The translations under genes and the position numbers were made by a program. A DNA stretch of 64,000 bases from Hominenteromicrobium sp900549945 (GTDB lineage: Bacteria; Bacillota; Clostridia; Oscillospirales; Acutalibacteraceae), in the NCBI GenBank assembly GCA_902472305.1, contig CABRNK010000004.1, positions 1-64,000 of the forward strand. The letters run 5' to 3'. The notes beneath the pieces were generated by a model, which ran no database searches, was not told the DNA's origin, and saw nothing but the letters and a program-made list of their open reading frames with translations. Below, piece by piece: positions 27,189 to 35,195 of this stretch (the first letter of the stretch is position 1; every line of letters begins with the position of its first letter).

Positions 27189-28016
27189 ATGGGGCTTCAG
27201 GCAAAATCGTTCGCCCTGCGCCGGGACATTCTCGACATGGTGTACCGGGCCAAAACGGGGCACATCGGCGGGGACTTCAGCGTGTGCGATATTTTGAACG
27301 TGCTCTATAACGCGGTGATGGATATCACGCCGGAGAACTTCCCATCTCAGGACCGCGACCATTTTATTTTGAGCAAGGGACATTCCGTGGAGGCGTTGTA
27401 CGCGGTGCTCTGCGACAAGGGCTTTTTCCCGCGGGAGGATCTTCTGACCGTGTCGCAGTTTCAGAGCCGCTACATCGGCCACCCGAACAATAAGGTGAAC
27501 GGCATCGAGATGAACTCCGGCTCGCTCGGGCACGGGCTGTCCGTCGGCGTGGGCATGGCGCTCGCCATGCAGCGGGACGGCAAAAAGCACCGCGTTTACG
27601 TCGTCATGGGTGACGGCGAGCTGGCGGAGGGCTCCGTGTGGGAGGGCGCGATGGCGGCGGGCCACTACAGGCTCTCGAACCTCTGCGCTGTGGTGGACCG
27701 CAACGGCCTGCAGATCTCCGGCACGACGGAGGCGGTCATGCGGCAGGAAAGCCAGCGCGACCGTTGGAAATCGTTCGGCTGGAACGTACTTTCCGCTGCC
27801 GGAAACGATACGGCGGCGCTGAAGGCCGCATTTGACGCGGCGAAGCAGTGCACGGATAAGCCGACGGTCATTCTGGCCGAGACGGTAAAGGGCTGCGGCG
27901 TATCGTTCATGGAAAATCAGGCGGGCTGGCACCACCGCGTTCCGACCGAAACGGAATACGCGGCCGCGGCGGCCGAGCTTGAGGTGAAGAGAAAGGAGGC
28001 GGAGAGCCGTGAATAA
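27189..28016 (+). CDS. Transketolase subunit A, N-terminal TPP-binding half (275 aa)
   Basis: The thiamine-diphosphate-binding half of a split transketolase. The TPP motif GDGELAEGSVWEGAMAAGHY spans residues about 141-160 and ends in CAVVDRNGLQ; HIGGDFSVCDILNVLY and SKGHSVEALYAVL are the usual N-terminal blocks. The gene ends 8 nt inside the next one, which supplies the other half. Family knowledge: two-gene transketolases include AptA/AptB, which act on apulose 4-phosphate. The neighbouring isomerase and kinase make that the best fit, but a general pentose or sedoheptulose transketolase cannot be excluded. Confidence 0.88.
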   Translation: MGLQAKSFALRRDILDMVYRAKTGHIGGDFSVCDILNVLYNAVMDITPENFPSQDRDHFILSKGHSVEALYAVLCDKGFFPREDLLTVSQFQSRYIGHPNNKVNGIEMNSGSLGHGLSVGVGMALAMQRDGKKHRVYVVMGDGELAEGSVWEGAMAAGHYRLSNLCAVVDRNGLQISGTTEAVMRQESQRDRWKSFGWNVLSAAGNDTAALKAAFDAAKQCTDKPTVILAETVKGCGVSFMENQAGWHHRVPTETEYAAAAAELEVKRKEAESRE

Positions 28017-28944
28017 AATTGCAAACCGGCAGGTGATCTGCGAGGTGCTTTTGGAGCACGCGGCGAAGGATCGGGACATCACGGTGCTGTGCAGCGACTC
28101 CCGCGGCTCCGCCTCGCTCGCGCCGTTCGCCGAAAAATTCCCGACGCAGTTTGTGGAGATGGGCATTGCGGAGCAGAGCCTTGTTTCCACGGCGGCAGGC
28201 ATGGCGCGGGTCGGCAAAAAAGCGTTTGCGGCTTCGCCGGCCTGCTTCCTCTCCACGCGGAGCATGGAGCAGGTGAAGGTGGACGTGGCCTATTCCCATA
28301 CCAACGTCAAGCTGATCGGTATTTCCGGCGGCATCAGCTACGGGGCGCTGGGCATGACGCACCACAGTGCGCAGGATATCGCGGCGCTCGCGTCGATTCC
28401 GGGCCTGCGGGTGTACCTGCCGAGCGACCGGCATCTGACCCGCGCGCTCATGGAGGCGCTTTTGAAGGATTCTGAGCCGGCCTATATCCGCACGGGGCGC
28501 AACCCTGTGGAGGACGTGTACACGGCGGAGACACTGGATTTCGCGCTCGACCGGGCAGTCACCGTCCGCGAGGGCGGCGACGTCACGATCATCGCGTGCG
28601 GCGAGCTGGTGCGCCCTGCCTTGGATGCCGCTGCGCTGCTCGAAAAGCGCGGGATCTCCGCGCGCGTGCTCGATATGTACTGCGTCAAGCCCATCGACCG
28701 CGCGGCGGTTCTGCGGGCCGCGGCGGAGACAAAGGGCATCGTCACGGTGGAGGAGCACGGCAAAATCGGCGGCATGGGCGCGATGGTCAGCCAGATCACG
28801 GCGGAAAGCTGCCCGGTGCGCGTGAAAAATCTCGCTTTGCCGGATGAGCCGGCGGTCGCGGGCAGCTCGCAGGAGGTGTTCGCGTGGTACGGGCTGGACG
28901 CCGCGCACATTGCGGACGCGGCGGCGGAGCTGGTGGCGCTATGA
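28009..28944 (+). CDS. Transketolase subunit B, C-terminal half (311 aa)
   Basis: The pyrimidine-binding and C-terminal domains of a split transketolase: QFVEMGIAEQSLVSTAAGMA carries the Glu that activates the thiamine aminopyrimidine, followed by FAASPACFLSTRS and MTHHSAQDIAALASIPGLRV, then the C-terminal domain with VARVLDMYCVKPID-like strands. It overlaps the N-terminal gene by 8 nt and the kinase start by 4 nt (ATGA), so the three are translationally coupled. With subunit A it would transfer a two-carbon unit, possibly from apulose 4-phosphate to glyceraldehyde 3-phosphate. Confidence 0.88.
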   Translation: MNKIANRQVICEVLLEHAAKDRDITVLCSDSRGSASLAPFAEKFPTQFVEMGIAEQSLVSTAAGMARVGKKAFAASPACFLSTRSMEQVKVDVAYSHTNVKLIGISGGISYGALGMTHHSAQDIAALASIPGLRVYLPSDRHLTRALMEALLKDSEPAYIRTGRNPVEDVYTAETLDFALDRAVTVREGGDVTIIACGELVRPALDAAALLEKRGISARVLDMYCVKPIDRAAVLRAAAETKGIVTVEEHGKIGGMGAMVSQITAESCPVRVKNLALPDEPAVAGSSQEVFAWYGLDAAHIADAAAELVAL

Positions 28945-30392
28945 GGTACATTCTCGGCATCGACCAAAGTACGCAGGGCACAAAGGCCCTGCTGTTCGAC
29001 GAAAACGGCGCGCCTGTCGGCCGGTGCGACCGGCGGCACGCGCAGAAAATCAGCCGGGAGGGCTGGGTTTCCCACGACCCGATGGAGATCTACCGCGGCA
29101 CGATCGATGCCGTGCGGGCGCTGCTCGATCAAACCGGCGTTGACGGCGGCGCCGTCGCCGCGGTCGGGATCAGCAACCAGCGGGAGACCGCGCTGCTCTG
29201 GGACCGCGACACCGGCCTGCCCGCCGCGGATGCGGTCGTCTGGCAGTGCAGCCGCGCGGCGGAGCTCTGCCGGCACTTTGAGGACAGCGCCGGGCAGATC
29301 AAGCAGACGACGGGGCTCAACCTATCCCCGTATTTCCCGGCGGCAAAGTGGGCATGGCTGCTCGAAAACACGCCGGGGCTTTCCGGAAAAAGGCTGTGCG
29401 CCGGCACGATCGATAGCTGGCTCGTCTATAAGCTCACCGGCGGGAAGCACTTTAAAACCGATTATTCAAACGCCTCCCGCACGCAGCTCTTCGACATTAC
29501 GGCGCTGCGGTGGGATGCGGCGCTGTGCGGCATGTTCGGCGTGGCGGAGGAAATGCTGCCCGAGGTCTGCCCGAGCGATTCCGTTTTCGGGGAGACCGAT
29601 TTTGAGGGCATACTGCCGCATCCCGTTCCGATCTGCGGCGTGCTCGGCGATTCGCACGGCGCGCTGTTCGGGCAGGGGTGCCTAAAGCCCGGCATGACAA
29701 AGGCCACCTACGGAACGGGCTCCTCGGTGATGATGAACATCGGGAAAAAGCCCGTGTTCAGCGATAAAGGCGTCGTGACTTCGCTCGCGTGGGGCATGGG
29801 CGGCGAGGTCGCCTATGTGTTCGAGGGCAATATCAATTACACCGGCGCCGTCACCCGCTGGGTGGTGGATGACCTGCATCTGCTCGATTCCGCCGCAGAG
29901 GCGGGCGCCGTTGCGGCGGAGGCCGACCCGGAGGACGGCACGTATCTGGTGCCGGCGTTCACCGGGCTCGGCGCGCCGTACTGGAAGCCCGAGGCGCGGG
30001 CCGCGTTCTGCGGCATGTCCCGCACCACGGGCCGGGCGGAGCTGGTGAAAGCTGCGGAGGAGTGCATCGCCTACCAAATCGCGGACGTCGTCCGGGCGAT
30101 GGAGGCGGATTCCGGCGTGCAGATCGGCGAGCTGCGCGTGGATGGCGGCCCCACGCGGGACAAATATCTGATGCAGTTTCAGAGCGACATTCTGAACATC
30201 CCGGTCGCGGTGCCGCAGCACGAGGAGCTTTCCGGCATCGGCGCGGCATACTGCGCAGGCATTGCCGCCGGCGTTTACAGCAAAGCGGTGCTGGCGCGCG
30301 CAGAGCGCTCGGCGTTCGTGCCGCTGAAAGGCGGCGCATGGCGGGAGAGCCGGTATCAGGGCTGGAAAAACGCAGTCGGCAGGCTGCTGTGA
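28941..30392 (+). CDS. FGGY-family carbohydrate kinase (483 aa)
   Basis: An ATP-dependent sugar or polyol kinase. It starts with the FGGY phosphate loop YILGIDQSTQGTKALLFD, then GISNQRETALLWDR (glycerol-kinase-like), the catalytic Asp in CGVLGDSHGALFGQG, ATP-binding TYGTGSSVMMN, and ELRVDGGPTRDKYLMQFQSD. ATG 28941 overlaps the preceding stop as ATGA; an upstream in-frame start would overlap the transketolase by 60 nt. It resembles glycerol kinase more than xylulokinase. Known apulose kinase (AplK) is also an FGGY protein located next to AptAB, so that role is proposed here. Glycerol or erythritol kinase activity is the main alternative. Confidence 0.85.
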   Translation: MRYILGIDQSTQGTKALLFDENGAPVGRCDRRHAQKISREGWVSHDPMEIYRGTIDAVRALLDQTGVDGGAVAAVGISNQRETALLWDRDTGLPAADAVVWQCSRAAELCRHFEDSAGQIKQTTGLNLSPYFPAAKWAWLLENTPGLSGKRLCAGTIDSWLVYKLTGGKHFKTDYSNASRTQLFDITALRWDAALCGMFGVAEEMLPEVCPSDSVFGETDFEGILPHPVPICGVLGDSHGALFGQGCLKPGMTKATYGTGSSVMMNIGKKPVFSDKGVVTSLAWGMGGEVAYVFEGNINYTGAVTRWVVDDLHLLDSAAEAGAVAAEADPEDGTYLVPAFTGLGAPYWKPEARAAFCGMSRTTGRAELVKAAEECIAYQIADVVRAMEADSGVQIGELRVDGGPTRDKYLMQFQSDILNIPVAVPQHEELSGIGAAYCAGIAAGVYSKAVLARAERSAFVPLKGGAWRESRYQGWKNAVGRLL

Positions 30393-30421
30393 TATTTTGA
30401 AAAGTGAGAGGAGACGGAATC

Positions 30422-31939
30422 ATGCAGACGGTTGAAAAATGGGGCGTCTTTGAAGCGGCGGTTCGCGGCCCGCAGGACGGTAACCCCTTTACGGAGCAGT
30501 TTTTCAGCGCCGTGTTCCGCGGCAAGTGCGAGACGGTCGAGGTTGACGGCTTTTACGACGGCGACGGCATTTACAAGGTGCGCTTTATGCCGTCCTTCGA
30601 GGGCGCGTATACGTACGAGACGCGCGGGAGTTTCCCCGAGGCCGCCGGCCGCGGGGAATTCACGGTGACGGCGCCCGGCGCGGGCAACCACGGCCCGATG
30701 CGCGTCGTGAACCAGTACCATTTCGCCTACGAGGACGGCACGCCGTACTACTCGGTGGGCACGACCTGCTATGTCTGGTGCCACCAGCCGGAGGACATCC
30801 GGCAAAAGACGCTCGAGGAGCTCGACAAGGGATATTTCAATAAGATGCGCTTCTGCGTGTTCCCGAAGCATTACATCCACAATTTCAAAGACCCCGAAAC
30901 CTTCCCGTACGAGGGCACCCCGGTGGACAACAGCGGCCTGAATGAGGAGACCTTCTCACCGGCCGTCGATTTCTCGGGCAATGACTGGGATTTCACCCGC
31001 TTCAACCCGGTGCATTTCCGGCGCGTGGAGCAGGCGATCCGGGAGCTAGGCGACCGCGGAATCGAGGCGGATATCATTGTCATGCACCCGTACGACCGCT
31101 GGGGCTTCTCACAGATGACGAAGGCGCAGGACGACCTGTACTGGAATTATGTGATCGCCCGCTTCGCCGCGTACCGCAATGTTTGGTGGAGCCTCGCAAA
31201 CGAATACGACCTGATGGGGGCCAAAACGCTGGAGGACTGGGAGCGGTACGCCGCGATCCTCTGCGAAAAGGACCCGTACAACCACCTGCGCTCTATCCAC
31301 AACTGCATTGCGTTTTACGACCACAGCCGCCCGTGGATCACACATTGCAGCCTGCAAAGGCAGGATTTGTACCGCCATGTCGAATACACGGAGGATTACC
31401 GCGTGCGCTACGGCAAGCCGGTGGTCTGGGACGAGATCGCCTACGAGGGCAACATCGATATGGGCTGGGGCAACATCTCCGGGCAGGAGCTGACCCGCCG
31501 GTTCTGGGAGGCCTCGCTCCGCGGCGGCTACGCGGGGCACGGCGAGACGTATCTCGACCCCGAAAACGACATCCTCTGGTGGAGCCATGGCGGCCCGCTG
31601 CACGGCGATAGTCCCGCGCGCATCCGGTTCCTGCACGGCATTCTGGCGGAAACGCCGGGCCGCGGCTTAAAGCTCGCCGCCGGCATGTTCGATGAAACCG
31701 TGGCCGTGCCGGACGCCGTGTCCTTCGGGCAAGGCGCCGGGTATGAGATCCACTACTACGGCTTCGGCCGGCCGTCGTTCCGCGATTTCCGCAAGCCCGA
31801 GGGCGAGCGGTGGAAGGCGGAGGTCATCGACACGTGGAACATGACGGTCGAGGACGCCGGCGTCCACACCGGCCGGTTCCGCATTTCGCTTCCCGGCCGC
31901 GAGTATATCGCCGTTCGGCTGACGCGGGTAGAGGCGTAA
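30422..31939 (+). CDS. DUF5060/apiosidase-like (GH140-related) intracellular glycosidase (505 aa)
   Basis: Last gene of the long operon. The DUF5060 sandwich (KWGVFEAAVRGP, GFYDGDGIYKVRFMPSFEG) is followed by the apiosidase-like barrel with YYSVGTTCYVWCHQPED, FNKMRFCVFPKHYIHNF, the acid/base candidate SLANEYDLMG and nucleophile candidate VVWDEIAYEGNI, then a C-terminal beta domain. ATG 30422 was chosen because GAGAGGAGACGG precedes it. No signal peptide, so it acts after import. It shares domain order and many motifs with the 12547 protein but is clearly diverged, suggesting different linkages. It would free the sugar that the isomerase, kinase and transketolase then consume. Confidence 0.82.
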   Translation: MQTVEKWGVFEAAVRGPQDGNPFTEQFFSAVFRGKCETVEVDGFYDGDGIYKVRFMPSFEGAYTYETRGSFPEAAGRGEFTVTAPGAGNHGPMRVVNQYHFAYEDGTPYYSVGTTCYVWCHQPEDIRQKTLEELDKGYFNKMRFCVFPKHYIHNFKDPETFPYEGTPVDNSGLNEETFSPAVDFSGNDWDFTRFNPVHFRRVEQAIRELGDRGIEADIIVMHPYDRWGFSQMTKAQDDLYWNYVIARFAAYRNVWWSLANEYDLMGAKTLEDWERYAAILCEKDPYNHLRSIHNCIAFYDHSRPWITHCSLQRQDLYRHVEYTEDYRVRYGKPVVWDEIAYEGNIDMGWGNISGQELTRRFWEASLRGGYAGHGETYLDPENDILWWSHGGPLHGDSPARIRFLHGILAETPGRGLKLAAGMFDETVAVPDAVSFGQGAGYEIHYYGFGRPSFRDFRKPEGERWKAEVIDTWNMTVEDAGVHTGRFRISLPGREYIAVRLTRVEA

Positions 31940-32086
31940 GCGGGATATTTCAAAAGGATCGACTGATCTGGAAACAGAAAAGTCAAAACTTTAAGCAAAG
32001 TCGAAGGCGCGATTAAGCCCTGAAAGGGTTTAATACAAGTTGGTATCCAAGACGTGTGGAACGATTTGGGACTTGTGTCACTTGCC
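31940..32086. other. Gap marking the left edge of the low-G+C island
   Basis: No gene seen. Base composition drops and codon style changes from here on. A weak hairpin (TTAAGCCCT/AGGGTTTAA, 32013-32033) is the only structure before the terminator at 32087. Confidence 0.4.
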
Positions 32087-32115
32087 ATAACGCCCGTAAA
32101 CGGGCGTTATTCCTT
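32087..32115 (+). terminator. Terminator-like hairpin at the end of the long operon
   Basis: A perfect 10-bp stem (ATAACGCCCG, 32087-32096, with 32101-32110) closing a TAAA loop, followed by TCCTT. The T tract is weak. It is about 150 nt downstream of the glycosidase stop. Confidence 0.6.
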
Positions 32116-32235
32116 CTAGGCATGGATTGTGCTCTGCTCTGACTCCCTGATCTTAACTCGCTTCACCCGCAACTTGGAGCTAAAGCTTTAGGGTGTTCCC
32201 ACCAGCATGGTGGTCCCATATGCAACAGAAAAATG

Positions 32236-32266
32236 GAGGACAGCCTGTATCGCACAGGCTGTCCTC
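32236..32266 (-). terminator. Bidirectional 13-bp-stem terminator
   Basis: Perfect arms GAGGACAGCCTGT (32236-32248) and its complement (32254-32266), loop of 5. The minus strand continues CATTTTTCTG, ending the AraC-like pseudogene; the plus strand continues GGTTTTTG. Confidence 0.8.
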
Positions 32267-32278
32267 GGTTTTTGTCGC

Positions 32279-33285
32279 TCACTTCTGCGCCTTTCCCATA
32301 TGGCTCCGGTACTGCTCCGGCGTGACGCCATAGATCTTTCGGAAGGACTGGATGTAGTGGGATACATCGTTGTAGCCCACATGGGCGGCAATATCACTGA
32401 CCTTGAAGATAGTTTTTTCCAAAAGCTCGCGGGATTTTTCCAGCCGATATTCAATCAGATATTTTGAGAAGGTTTTGCAGCACTTCGCCTTGAAAAGCCG
32501 GCAAGGAACGGTAATATTTCTGAACTTTTGCTAGGTGTTGGCTCCATCGATAGTGGCGGCTTCATACAGATCCGCCGGAACGCTTTGCAGACCGGCCAGC
32601 AGGAGCACGGTAGGCGTTGCGCAGCCCTGTAAAATGTTGGATTGAAGCTGAGACAGCGTCCATGTGTCCTTGTCAGGGAACATGAATGCGACCTCACTCT
32701 TGCTTTTAATATCTTCGGCAATGGCGATCAGCTCGTCCCACATCGTGGGACTTTCATATCCGGCGGCCTCAAACTTATCAACGTCGTAGAATACGCCCAT
32801 GAAGTTGCAGGAGAAGGGCAGGCAGCAGTAGTGGCCGTCCTCGAATTTCACGGCGTCCAGATAGTTGGACATCACGTTGTCCATGCAGCCGACCTTGTCC
32901 AGCGCCCGCAGACGGCCCTGCTGCGCAAACTGGATGAACTGCGAATCGGTGGGCCCATGCATCATGACGTCGGGAATATCATTGGTTGCGGCGCGGGTCA
33001 TCAGGACGGTCGCTGCATCGGGCACCACGTTCTGCGTGACTACGATACCGGGATTTTCCTCTTGGAACGCCTCGACCGCAGCGTTTAAGGAGTCCACGAC
33101 CTCCCGCTTTTGCTGGAAAAACTCGATCTCAACGGTTGTGCCGGCAGCTTCCGGCGCGGATTCCCCGCTGCTGGAGGTGCTTCCATCAGCCGTACTGCCT
33201 GCGGAGCCGGTATCCCCGCCGCAGCCGGCAATCATGCTGGCCAGCATGGCGGCGGCAAGAGAAACGACCAAAAGCTTTTTTTCAT
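32279..33285 (-). pseudogene. Chimeric pseudogene: binding lipoprotein + permease loop + AraC regulator end
   Basis: Read from 33285 downward this is one frame made of three gene pieces. First, about 230 residues of a sugar-binding lipoprotein (ASMIAGCGGD lipobox, VEIEFFQQKREVVDSL, up to WTLSQLQSNILQG). Next, about 35 residues of a permease around its EAA loop (LAGLQSVPADLYEAATIDGA, ending NITVP). Last, the final 65 residues of an AraC-type regulator (RLFKAKC, then SDIAAHVGYNDVSHYIQSF and YGVTPEQYRSHMGK, stop at 32279). The Trp codon of the EAA loop is an amber TAG at 32531-32533. In addition the start codon at 33283-33285 is out of frame with the body because the following A run has 7 instead of 8 bases. 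It is therefore dead, and records deletions in an importer operon that once had its own regulator. Confidence 0.85.
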
Positions 33286-33436
33286 AACAACAACATCCTT
33301 TCTTTGTTGAGCGTTATCCCGAGATGTTTGACTATTTGCACAATCAATCTCGGCTTATCTGTGTATAATTATAGAAACTTTTTCGAAGATTTGGTATAAG
33401 ATTTATTACGTTTCCCATATAGCAAAACTGATTTTT

Positions 33437-33760
33437 GTGTATTGTGTCCGAATGGGGGGGTTAAATACGTTTGATTTTGGTGCTTTTAAAAGTTTAACTT
33501 ATCGGCATTCCGCCCACAAAATACCGTCCTTTTTCTCAGAGGAGAGGCAGGGCGCTGCCGTTGAGCAGAACGCGGGAGACATGCTCGCGGCAGTAGAGCT
33601 TCACCGCGCGGACCGGCATTACGGCCCCAGAGAGTATGAAGCTGCCATTGATAGCTCCGTCCAGTGGTATCAGCCGGAGTATTGGGCCTACCGGGAAAGA
33701 AGATTACAACAACAGGAAAAGAAACAGCTATCCTTTTATCGTCAGGAGCTGGAACGGTGA
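33437..33760 (+). CDS. Short mobile-element-like open frame, probably a fragment (107 aa)
   Basis: An open frame whose C-terminal half (ADRHYGPREYEAAIDSSVQW, then charged coiled helix RERRLQQQEKKQLSFYRQEL) reads as real protein, while the N-terminal part looks like random intergenic sequence. I do not recognise the family. It lies directly upstream of a fragment that resembles the start of the conjugative-element polyprotein, as small genes do in Tn1549-type elements. No ribosome binding site supports the start, so it is most likely the 3' part of a lost gene. Confidence 0.4.
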   Translation: MYCVRMGGLNTFDFGAFKSLTYRHSAHKIPSFFSEERQGAAVEQNAGDMLAAVELHRADRHYGPREYEAAIDSSVQWYQPEYWAYRERRLQQQEKKQLSFYRQELER

Positions 33761-33787
33761 AGAATTTTGAGTTGAAAGGAGGGAGCC

Positions 33788-33880
33788 ATGGCAAGTAAAT
33801 TCCAGACCATCACGGAACTGCATGGGAGCACAGCGAAAGCAGTGACCGCCACCCCGTCTAGCTGGAGGACGTTTTTTCAC
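33788..33880 (+). pseudogene. N-terminal stub of a conjugative-element polyprotein
   Basis: AAAGGAGGG at 33776-33784 precedes ATG 33788 and about 30 residues (MASKFQTITELHGSTAKAV, SWRTFF) that resemble the N terminus of the large polyproteins of Tn1549-type elements. After that the sequence belongs to minus-strand debris, so only the start survives. The ribosome binding site is intact. Confidence 0.5.
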
Positions 33881-34217
33881 CACTTTCCGAGCGGGGTGCC
33901 TCATCCTCCGGGGACACTGTCCAGCAGTTCCCTGTCTTTTTCGTTCAGCTTCAGTAGCTTGGTCAGCTCCGCCAAGCGTTGGGGTTTCTCCCGCGGCTTC
34001 TGCCCCCGGCCAAGGGCTTTTCCGCTTTCGTCTTGGCAACAGGCACTCTGTTGCTCAAACGTAATTGCTTCAGTTCCAAATAACTTTCTGAGCTTATTCA
34101 GCTTGTCAAGCTGTTGTTTGTTTAGCTGTACGGTCTGCAAAATTGCTGAAATAGTATTTTTTGCGTTGCGTGAATCAGCCTGTGAATCCGTTCATGCAGA
34201 ATGATCAGATTGGTGTA
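33857..34217 (-). pseudogene. Group II intron maturase C-terminal remnant (HNH end) and trailing frame
   Basis: From 34217 downward the frame reads YTNLIILHERIHRLIHATQ, the His-rich end of the HNH domain found at the C terminus of group II intron reverse transcriptase/maturases, then after a one-base shift at an A run (near 34157) LNKQQLDKLNKLRKLFG, the usual final helix of those proteins. The frame continues through a charged tail of unknown origin (LAELTKLLKLNEKDRELLDS) with another shift. The upstream 90 percent of the intron is missing: it is fused directly to the helicase pseudogene at 34218. Confidence 0.5.
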
Positions 34218-35032
34218 CAAGCGGCCGTCCTTCATGCTCTCCGGCACCAGCCCAAAGAAGTTGCCAATGCCGCAGGAAGGCCCCAAGATGTTACCCGTGC
34301 GGAATCCCATGTTTTCCACCGTCTGGTAAATGGCCTTGATGACAACGGGAGAAGTGTGCTGGGCATTTAGGGTGGTGGCTTTGGTGGCATCTATTCCCTG
34401 GAGGACAACAGGCTCTTCAGTCCTGCGAATTTCTTCGCCCACTGTGGATTGTCCCCCGTCAAACGCTTAGGGCAAGCCGCCCCAGCCCACATACCGGGAC
34501 AAGGTTTCCTGTTCCTCCGGAGTGGCCAACTTTCCTTCCGGCTCGATTTTCTGCAAGGCTTGGATGGCCGCTGCATTGTTGTGGAATTTTGTCTTGGCCC
34601 CGCCCTCGCCCAGATGGTCATCTGTAATGCGGAAGTTGTGGCGCTGTACCGGGGGAATTTCCGGGTACAGGGTCGTAAAGGTAATACGCTCACGGCGGGG
34701 GTGCTTTGGCGGCGGTGGAAGTGATTCTTCTTTTTTAGGCTGTTCCTGCTCCATGCCGGTCATTTGGCTTTCATGGCGATCAATATTCTCCATGGTGAGC
34801 CATTCCGGTTTTTCCGGCAGGGCGGTATAGAGTTCCCACATTTTGGCAATTTACTCGTCCATATTCCCTGCCCGCAGGTGTTTTTCCGCCCGTCCGCCAG
34901 CATCCAGAAAGTAATCGCAATCGGTTTTTAAGCGGCTTAGCAGACAGTAACTTTCTTCTGCAAGCTCTTCTTTTTGGGGAGGTTCCTACACCTTAGGCGG
35001 CGCGGTGAACACCGGCGCGTTCTGGGATAATT
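34218..35032 (-). pseudogene. Conjugative-element DNA methylase/helicase polyprotein, decayed fragment
   Basis: Reading down from 35032 the segments KLSQNAPVFTAPPKV, EESYCLLSRLKTDCDYFLDA, LYTALPEKPEWLTMENIDR, HNFRITDDHLGEGGAKTKF, QETLSRYVGWGGLP and then TTLNAQHTSPVVIKAIYQTV and CGIGNFFGLVPESMKDGRL follow the order of the large SNF2/N6-methylase polyprotein of Tn1549/CTn-type elements, including the Gly-rich AdoMet region. It is broken by TAG at 34986-34988, TAA at 34851-34853 (probably a former CAA) and a frameshift after WGGLP. It stops abruptly where the group II intron end begins. Confidence 0.8.
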
Positions 35033-35106
35033 TATAAGCATATCGAAATTATCCACATAAAAAGAAGGGATTATCCAAAGATTTTATATATAAAATTCGG
35101 TATACT
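35025..35106 (+). promoter_or_regulatory. Promoter region of the island sugar operon with inverted repeat
   Basis: An inverted repeat with perfect 9-bp arms GGATAATTT (35025-35033) and AAATTATCC (35046-35054), 12 bp apart, is followed by a related GGATTATCC at 35068-35076 and a -10 box TATACT at 35101-35106. No good -35 exists, which suits activation by the AraC-type regulator at 42825. The left arm lies in the remains of the helicase pseudogene. Confidence 0.5.
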
Positions 35107-35195
35107 AATACCATCAAAAAGAAAAGGGAATGCGTCTGCCGGATTAGGCTGGCAGAGCATCCACGCAAAATCTACGGATGGAGGAGAGAATAGGC

